A DNA stretch of 64,000 bases. Origin: Burkholderiales bacterium. GTDB taxonomy: Bacteria > Pseudomonadota > Gammaproteobacteria > Burkholderiales > Burkholderiaceae_C. Below the pieces are notes generated by a model. The model ran no database searches. It had not been told where the DNA came from and saw only the letters and a program-made list of their open reading frames with translations. The translations under genes and the position numbers were made by a program. The stretch covers positions 1 to 64,000 of the forward strand of contig RXJW01000043.1 of the NCBI GenBank assembly GCA_003963005.1, in the 5' to 3' direction. Of the stretch, positions 57,023 through 64,000 are shown piece by piece. Every line of letters begins with the position of its first letter. Positions within the stretch are counted from its first letter, which is position 1.

Positions 57023-57754
57023 TCAGCGAAAGCTCCAGCGGTTGCGCCGCTCTTCCGTGGCTTCACGCCATTGCTCGTTGGCGGCTTGCAGGTCGCGCTC
57101 GACACCGAGCTGGCCGCTCTCCAGCGCCAGAGCCCAGTCCTGCATGGCTGGCGGAAAGTGCAGTTCCGCAGCCTGCTGCAACCAATGCCTGGCGATCCGG
57201 GCGTCTGGTTCGAGACCGTCGCCGTGGGCATAGGCCTGCGACAGCAGGTACATCGCGCGCGCACTGCCTCGCCGTGCGGCGAGCTGCAGCAGACCCGCCG
57301 CTCGGCGGGCATCACGGGGCTCACCGTCGCCATTGCGCGCCGCGAGGGCCAATGCCAGCGCAGCCCCCGCATGCCCGGCATCGGCAGCGCGTGCGAACCA
57401 GCTGCGGGCGAGCTCCGCGGACATCGCGCAATGCAGCTTGCCGGTGCGGTACGCCTCGCCCAGGGTGAAGGCGGCCTCGGCGTCGCCGGCCTCGGCCGCC
57501 TGGGTGAGCCAGTGCAGCGCATCGGCGGAGCGGGCGGTATCGCCTGCCAGCGCCAGCCCCAGTTCGCGCGCGGCCACGCGGGCCAGCGGACCGCCGGCCT
57601 CGGCCCATTGCCTCAGGCGCTGCAGGTCCGGTGCCGCGTGCGTCTGAGCTGCCCGCATGCCGAGCGACTCGACAGCCGCAGCATCCGGCGGCGGCGCCAC
57701 GCAGGCGGTCAGCGCCGCCGTGGACAGCACGGCGGCCAGGGCGCAGGCTCTCAC
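57023..57754 (-). CDS. Sel1-repeat (TPR-like) lipoprotein
   Basis: Lipobox 'ALTACVAP'; repeats such as 'GDAEAAFTLGEAYRTGKLHCAMSAELARSWFARAADAGHAGAALALA'. Confidence 0.88.
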   Translation of the reverse strand: MRACALAAVLSTAALTACVAPPPDAAAVESLGMRAAQTHAAPDLQRLRQWAEAGGPLARVAARELGLALAGDTARSADALHWLTQAAEAGDAEAAFTLGEAYRTGKLHCAMSAELARSWFARAADAGHAGAALALALAARNGDGEPRDARRAAGLLQLAARRGSARAMYLLSQAYAHGDGLEPDARIARHWLQQAAELHFPPAMQDWALALESGQLGVERDLQAANEQWREATEERRNRWSFR

Positions 57755-59856
57755 TTGCTCAGATCGATGGCGTAGCGCGCGTAGCCCGACGCGTCCACCG
57801 TGCCTTCAGCAGTCACGTTCGACAGGCCCAATTGCTGCGCCACGGCCAGCTTGCCCGGCGCGCTGCGCAGCACCACGGGGCCCGCGGTGGTCGTCTTGAC
57901 GAAGCTCCAGGAGCGGGCCGCGCCGTTGGCCGCACGCGTGAGCGCCGTCTGCTTGCGCAGGTAGGCGGCCACGACGGCCTGGTTGGCATCGGGCGACTTG
58001 ATGATCGTCTTGCTGCCGTCGATGCCGGGGAAGTTGCCACCGCCGCCCGCCCGGTAGTCGTTGGTCGCGACGATGAAGTCGGCCGTGTCGGCGACCGGCT
58101 GCCCCTGGAAGCGCAGGTTGACGATGCGGGAACCGACCGGCTTGGTGACGTCGATCTGGTAGGTCAGCGCATTGCCCTCGGCGTAGAACACGTCGAAGTT
58201 GAAGATCGTGGAGTAGCTCGGCACCAGGTCCTGGGTGGCCGCGGCGGTCGGGTCGATTTGGCCGAACTGCTTGGCCGAAGTCTCCAGCCAGTTCTTCAGG
58301 TCGGCCCCCTTGATCTTGACGGCCTGGATGTTGTTGTTGCCGTACAGGTACAGGTCACCCGGGTTGCGCACCTGCAGGGCGAAGGGGCTCGTGCTGCTGG
58401 CGCCCGGCGCCACGTCGGTGAAGTCACCGGCCCCGTTGCGGCCCGCTTTGAACGGCGCGCTGCACGAGATGACCGGGATGCCTGCATAGCTCTTCAGCGT
58501 GGCGTCCGTGCTGTTGGCGATGAAGGTCTTGACGTAATCGATCTGCGCCTGGTTCACGATCTGGATCGCGCTGACGTCGCCCACCAGCGAGAAGTAGGCA
58601 GACATCTGGAAATCCGTCGACACGCCCAGCGGCTGCTTGGCGTAGGCGATGGTGGCCTGATGCTCGGCGTCCACCAGCTTGGCCATGTCGGCGTCGGGCG
58701 TGACGAAGGTCTTGCCGTCCTGCCAGGCCAGGCCACGGGACTCGACCGAGGTCTTGTCCTTCTGCACGACCCACTTGCCGCCCTGCCAGACCAGGTTCAG
58801 CTTGATGATGCCCAGGCGGCGGCCCCAGCTCTGCGCCATGACGGTCGGGACGTTGTTGACCAGGCCCTTGGTCGAGTCCACGGTCGCCGTCGGCAAGGCC
58901 AGGAGCGAGGCGTCGAGCTTCGGTGCATTGGGCTCGCTCGCGGCCGGGAAGATCAGGTGCGAATGTCCCGTGATCAGCGCGTCCAGGCCCGGCACCGTGG
59001 TCAGGTGCAGGCTGCCGTTCTCCATCTTCGGGCTGTAGGCGCTGGCGTCCAGGCCGCCGTGGGACAGCGCCACCACCAGGTCGGCCCCTTTGCTGCGGGC
59101 CTCGGCCACGTACTTCTGGGCCGACTCCAGCACGCCGGTGACCGCCACCTTGCCGGTCAGGTTCTTGGCGTCCCAATCCATGATCTGCGGCGGCACGAAA
59201 CCCAGCACGGCGATCTTCAACGGGAGGGTGGCAGATTCGCCGGTGGGCAGCTGGACCGTGAAGTTGCGATTCAGCAGCACGTAGGGCGGCAGGATCGGCG
59301 CGCCGTTCGTGGCGCTGGTCACATTGCTGTTGACGACCGGATAGCTCGGTGCGCCGCAGCTGCCGGCAGGCTTGGCCACGCCGGCCACGCCGAGGTCGGC
59401 ATTCAAGGTCTGGCTCAGGAAGGGCAGACCGTAGTTGAACTCATGGTTGCCCAGGCCGGCAGCGTCGTACTTCAGCGAGTTCATCGCCTTGTAGATGGCG
59501 AGGGTCTGCGCGCAGGTGACCGGCTGCGCCAGTGCCTGGAAGTCGCCCAGCAGCGTGCCCTGCGTCGCGTCGCCGTTGTCGAACAGCAGGTTGTTCGGGT
59601 TCTCGGCCCGCGCCGCCTTGATCACGCTCGCGGTGGCGGCGAGACCGAGTGTGCCCGAGCCCGTCAGGTCGGCCAGCCGGTAGTAGTCGTAGCTGAGCAG
59701 GTTCTGGTGCAGGTCCGTCGTGCTGAGCAGCGCGACCTGCATCGTCGTGCCTTCAGCCACCCCATTGGACTTGGACTGGTAGTCGCAGCCGGTCAGCGGC
59801 AGGACGACCAAGGTGGCACACAGGGCCGCGGAAAGCGGTGTTAGGCGGAATTGCAT
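57751..59856 (-). CDS. CpdB/UshA-like bifunctional metallophosphatase/5'-nucleotidase lipoprotein
   Basis: 'ALLSTTDLHQNLLSYDYY', 'LLFDNGDATQGTLLGD', 'GLGNHEFNYGLPFL', 'GHSHLIFP'; lipobox 'LPLTGC'; start at MQFRLTP. Confidence 0.93.
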   Translation of the reverse strand: MQFRLTPLSAALCATLVVLPLTGCDYQSKSNGVAEGTTMQVALLSTTDLHQNLLSYDYYRLADLTGSGTLGLAATASVIKAARAENPNNLLFDNGDATQGTLLGDFQALAQPVTCAQTLAIYKAMNSLKYDAAGLGNHEFNYGLPFLSQTLNADLGVAGVAKPAGSCGAPSYPVVNSNVTSATNGAPILPPYVLLNRNFTVQLPTGESATLPLKIAVLGFVPPQIMDWDAKNLTGKVAVTGVLESAQKYVAEARSKGADLVVALSHGGLDASAYSPKMENGSLHLTTVPGLDALITGHSHLIFPAASEPNAPKLDASLLALPTATVDSTKGLVNNVPTVMAQSWGRRLGIIKLNLVWQGGKWVVQKDKTSVESRGLAWQDGKTFVTPDADMAKLVDAEHQATIAYAKQPLGVSTDFQMSAYFSLVGDVSAIQIVNQAQIDYVKTFIANSTDATLKSYAGIPVISCSAPFKAGRNGAGDFTDVAPGASSTSPFALQVRNPGDLYLYGNNNIQAVKIKGADLKNWLETSAKQFGQIDPTAAATQDLVPSYSTIFNFDVFYAEGNALTYQIDVTKPVGSRIVNLRFQGQPVADTADFIVATNDYRAGGGGNFPGIDGSKTIIKSPDANQAVVAAYLRKQTALTRAANGAARSWSFVKTTTAGPVVLRSAPGKLAVAQQLGLSNVTAEGTVDASGYARYAIDLSK

Positions 59857-60517
59857 GGACGATGAGCGTGAGGTTGAGGGCGCGTAGTGTCTTGGGCTTG
59901 CATGACCAACCCGTGAAATCGGCGCAGCCTCCCAGTGCCCCAGGCATGCCGTCGCGCATGCCGTCGTGCGCGACGCGCTGGACGGCCCGCTCGGATGCAG
60001 GCGGTGGAGCGCAGCGCGCCAGCGCAGCTCAGGGAACAGGCGGATCGGAGCCCGGTTCACACGGCGTCTCGACCACCCGGGAGACCGCCAGCCGCGTGAC
60101 CTCGGCGTAGGCCTGCATGGCCTGCAAGGCGAACCACACCGTGACCGGGCGCTGAGGCCGGTCGAATCGTCCTGTCGCGGCCGGCACAAAGCCTGCGAAG
60201 ACCGCGCTCGCGCTGCCGTGGGCACGGCTGGGCTGCACGCCCAGCGGCGCGCGACGGCCCGCGGGGCGCTGCGGCGGTGTCGATCGAGTCAAGACATCGA
60301 GGTCATCATGCCGGCTCGTCGGGCCTGCGTCGTGGCGCAAGACCAGGCCGTCCGGCTCGTGGGCATCGCGAACGGCGCGGTGAGCGCTCAGCGGGCAGCA
60401 CGCCGTCGCGCTGACGGTCCTCATCAGGGCCAGCGTCGTGGTCGTCATGCGCGCGCAGTTCAACGGCCGGCCGGTGCAAGCGCGGCCGTGCGCAGGTTCC
60501 GCTTGAACCCAGTGTGT

Positions 60518-61484
60518 TGATCGGCAGTACCTTCAGTGCGTCCGGCAGTGCCCCACGCATCTCGTCGAGCTTCTGGCGCACACCGTCAACGATGGCCAAC
60601 GTGGACGTCGCGCCGTTCTTCAGCACCGACATGAGCACTGAGAGCCCGCCATCGACGTGGACGATGTTGGTCTGCGGCGCGTTGCCATCGCGCACCTGCG
60701 CGACATCGCTCAAGAGCACCGCAGTGCTATTGACGTTCTTCACCGGGATGCGGCCGATGTCCGCGATGGCTGAAGGCGCGCTGTTCAGCTGCAGCGTGTA
60801 TTCCAGACTGCCGATCTTCTGAGTCCCGATGGGCGTGAGGACGTTCTGCGCTGCCAGGGCAGCCGCGACATCCTGCGCCGACAAGCCGCGCGCCTGGAGC
60901 GCGGCGGGGTCGATGTCGATCTGCACCTGACGCTGCTTACCGCCGTAGGGCAGTGGAATTGCCGCACCAGGCACCGTGACCAGCGGGGTGCGCACGGTGT
61001 TCATGCCCAGGTCGAAGAGCTGCTGCTCCGACAAGCCCTCGCCAGACAGTGCCACCTGCAGGATGGGCACGGTCGCCGCGTTGTAGTTCAGGATCACGGG
61101 CGGCTGAATGCCCGCAGGCATGAGGCGCAAGGCCACCTGCGAAGCGGCGGTCACCTGTGCGTTGGCCGTGGCGATATTGACGCCCGGTTGGAAGAAGATC
61201 TTCACGACGCCGACGCCCGGGTAGGTGCTGGCCTCGATGTGCTCGATGTCGTTGACCGACGTCGTCAGGATGCGCTGAAACGGCGCGGATACGCGGCCGG
61301 ACATCTGGTCAGGCGACAAGCCGGTGTATTGCCAAGCCACGGCAATGACCGGGATGCGGATCTCCGGAAAGATGTCGGTCGGCGTGCGAAGCGCCACCAG
61401 CGGCCCGATGATGAGCAGCAGGAGCGCCAGGACGACGAAGGTGTAGGGGCGCCTCAGGGCGACGCGAACAGCACCAAGCAACAT
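60518..61484 (-). pseudogene. N-terminal fragment (~320 aa) of an RND efflux permease
   Basis: 'RRPYTFVVLALLLLIIGPLVALRTPTDIFPEIRIPVIAVAWQYTGLSPDQMSGRVSAPFQRIL' is RND N-terminus; recognisable sequence ends after '...LPDALKVLPIN', then unrelated codons. Confidence 0.85.
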
Positions 61485-61508
61485 GTCTACGTTCCCGATG
61501 GATGGAGT

Positions 61509-62324
61509 TCAGCGTCGATCGGCCGCGAAGACCTCGCGCGCCACGCCGATAGCCGTGACGGCGTTGGGCCAGCCGGCGTAGAAGGCCAGGTGGGTGATGG
61601 CCTCGATCACTTCTGCCTCGGACAACCCGTTCTGTCGAGCAAGGGCTAGATGGCCCTTGAGCTGTTCGGGGCGATACATCGCCGTCAGCGCACTCACGGT
61701 GGCCAGGCTTCGATCCCTTCGCGAAAGCCCGGGCCGGGCCCAGACGTCACCGAACAGCACCTCATCGGTCAACTGAGCGAACTTGGGCGCGATGTCACCG
61801 AAGAGCTTCTGCCCCTGACTCGGTGCCGCCGCGCCACTTCCGACCACCGGGATTGGTGTTGCGGTGTACTGCTCGTCCGGCACATGCTCCATCCATTCGG
61901 CCGCGCTGCCGTTGAGCATCTCTGTGATGGCGAGGTGCGTCATTGCGCTGTCGGTTGCGGCGCCGTGCCAGTGCTTGACGTGGGGAGGAATGTGGACCAC
62001 ATCGCCGACGCGGATCTCCTCAACTGGCCCACCCCAGCGCTGAATGCGACCGATGCCCGCGGTGACGATGAGCGTTTGCCCCAGCGGATGACTGTGCTAG
62101 GCCGTGCGGGCGCCGGGGGTGAAGCTGACCGAGCCCGCTGATGCACGGGCCTCGCCGGTGGGCGTTTGCAGCATCTCCACGGTCACCTTGCCCGTGAAGT
62201 TCTCGGCCGGCGCCGTGTAGCTGCTGCGGCTGCCCGCGCGGCTGATGGTCAGCGCAGGCTCGACTGCGGTGGCGGGGTCCAGCAGGACCGCCGCCATGGC
62301 AGCGGCCGTGACGATGGGTTTCAT
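61509..62324 (-). pseudogene. Secreted cupin/carboxymuconolactone decarboxylase fusion gene interrupted by an in-frame TAG
   Basis: Same-frame ORFs 62324->62097 (signal peptide, 'VSFTPGARTA*') and '[49 protein letters not shown]...' continuing to 61509 with '[69 protein letters not shown]'. Confidence 0.85.
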
Positions 62325-62347
62325 GTTTGGCTCCTTGGCTTGCGGTG

Positions 62348-63148
62348 TCAGGCGTCGACCCATTGCCGGTAGTCGGCCAGCACGCGCTCGGGCTCGGAGG
62401 CCAGCGGCATGTTGGGCTCATCGAGGACCGCGTCGAGCGCACGAGGACCGTCAGGCAGCAAGGCGGCGAAGAGGCTGTCCAGGTCGTCCTGCGCCGTGCC
62501 GCGCTCCGCCACCAGCTCCAGGGTCTTGTTGCGGGCGGCTTCGGAGGTGAGGCTATGCACCAGCACCTGCGCGATCTGCCGGCGTGACACCACGCCATCG
62601 CTGGGGTCGCCGGCATGGCGCTTGTCACCCTGCAGGAACACCAGGCGATGCTGGTCTTTGGCGTTGTAGTCAAACCAGCCCGGGCGAACGATGGTGTAGG
62701 GCATGCCACTGGCACGCACCAGCCGCTCGCCGCGCCGCTTCCAGTCGTGCACCTCGGTAGCCCGGTTGTAGGCGCCGTTGCGGTTCGTCGTGCCGATGGA
62801 GGTCATCAACGCGATGCGTACCTCACGCCCACCCAGCGCCTGCAGGACGTTGCGAACCGCACCGTAGTCCACCTGCTCGGCGCCCAGCTTGCCGCCGCCA
62901 TCGGCGCCATGGGTGAAGACGATGGCATCGACGCTCTTGACGGCAGCCACCAGCGTGTCCGCCCGGGTCAGGTCCCCGGTGACGCGCCGAGCCGCGGCGG
63001 GCAGGAACTGCGCGCGCGTGGTGTCGCGAACCAGCGCATCGACGGAATGGCCGCGGCTCAGCGCCTGTTCCACGGCCAGGCGTCCGATGCTGCCCGTCGC
63101 GCCGACGACCAGGATCTTCAACGGGTGCGTTGCAGCCATCGTCGTCAT
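62348..63148 (-). CDS. NAD(P)-binding (NmrA-like, atypical SDR) protein
   Basis: 'LKILVVGATGSIGRLAVEQALSRGHSVDALVRD', 'YTIVRPGWFDYN'. Confidence 0.9.
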   Translation of the reverse strand: MTTMAATHPLKILVVGATGSIGRLAVEQALSRGHSVDALVRDTTRAQFLPAAARRVTGDLTRADTLVAAVKSVDAIVFTHGADGGGKLGAEQVDYGAVRNVLQALGGREVRIALMTSIGTTNRNGAYNRATEVHDWKRRGERLVRASGMPYTIVRPGWFDYNAKDQHRLVFLQGDKRHAGDPSDGVVSRRQIAQVLVHSLTSEAARNKTLELVAERGTAQDDLDSLFAALLPDGPRALDAVLDEPNMPLASEPERVLADYRQWVDA

Positions 63149-63192
63149 GCCCGCGCCCCTTCCGAGAGTGATGCCATGTCGATGACGAGGCG

Positions 63193-63350
63193 TTACTTGA
63201 CGGCCGACATGGGCCCGTAGGACTCGTTGATGTCTTGGATGTGGATGTCGCTGACGACGTCGTCAGCTCGCGGGCTGCGGTGGTCGAACCGGAACAGGCC
63301 CAGGCGGCCTGCGGGCGGACGGGCGGCATGGCTCTCGACGGGATAGGTCG
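63193..63350 (-). pseudogene. Apparent internally deleted remnant of a YahK-like zinc alcohol dehydrogenase
   Basis: Translation 'TTTYPVESHAARPPAGRLGLFRFDHRSPRADDVV|SDIHIQDINESYGPMSAVK*' joins an ADH-like N-terminus to an ADH-like C-terminal 'DI..I..INEAYERM' pattern. Confidence 0.45.
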
Positions 63351-63376
63351 TGGTGGCGTCCTTGAAAAGATGGGAC

Positions 63377-64000
<624 letters not shown>

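Noticed and set aside
57631-59844. 737-aa ORF antisense to the CpdB-like gene
   Set aside because: Antisense shadow ORF; the opposite strand has full metallophosphatase motifs.
60029-60463. 144-aa ORF beside the RND fragment
   Set aside because: No recognisable motif, poor context and biased composition; may be debris from the rearrangement, so not called as a gene.

Overview
This is a 64 kb GC-rich (roughly 70%) chromosomal window. From gene content it is probably a Burkholderiales bacterium of the Rubrivivax/Roseateles/Leptothrix type; that placement is inference. I see no rRNA, tRNA, CRISPR array, IS element or prophage. About 50 genes are dense and often overlap by 4 nt. Main blocks: glnE and a yhdP-like AsmA gene; a LysR-controlled chain of four overlapping genes (quinone oxidoreductase, RidA, class V aminotransferase, nitrilase); a periplasmic tricorn-type protease; a c-di-GMP/two-component cluster at 20.8-28.3 kb (PAS kinase, REC protein, REC plus degenerate HD-GYP, and a divergent propeller-GGDEF protein); an extended Lnt-like protein; an SGNH hydrolase; a TolA/TonB-like protein with pentapeptide repeats; M13 peptidase; an orphan GspA/GspB pair next to two tandem GGDEF paralogues; rlpA overlapping opposite-strand neighbours at both ends; nadC; an orphan Anbu-type proteasome homologue; several LysR/oxidoreductase pairs; a PEP-CTERM protein; and a CpdB-like nucleotidase. 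The last ~3.5 kb (60.5-64 kb) looks like a decaying accessory segment. It has a truncated RND permease, a cupin/carboxymuconolactone decarboxylase gene split by one in-frame TAG where Trp is expected, and what looks like an internally deleted alcohol dehydrogenase. The best leads are the c-di-GMP module with an apparently inactive HD-GYP domain, the isolated Anbu gene, the amber-interrupted gene, and the four-gene overlapping operon. No database search was run. All family names come from recognising motifs in the supplied translations.
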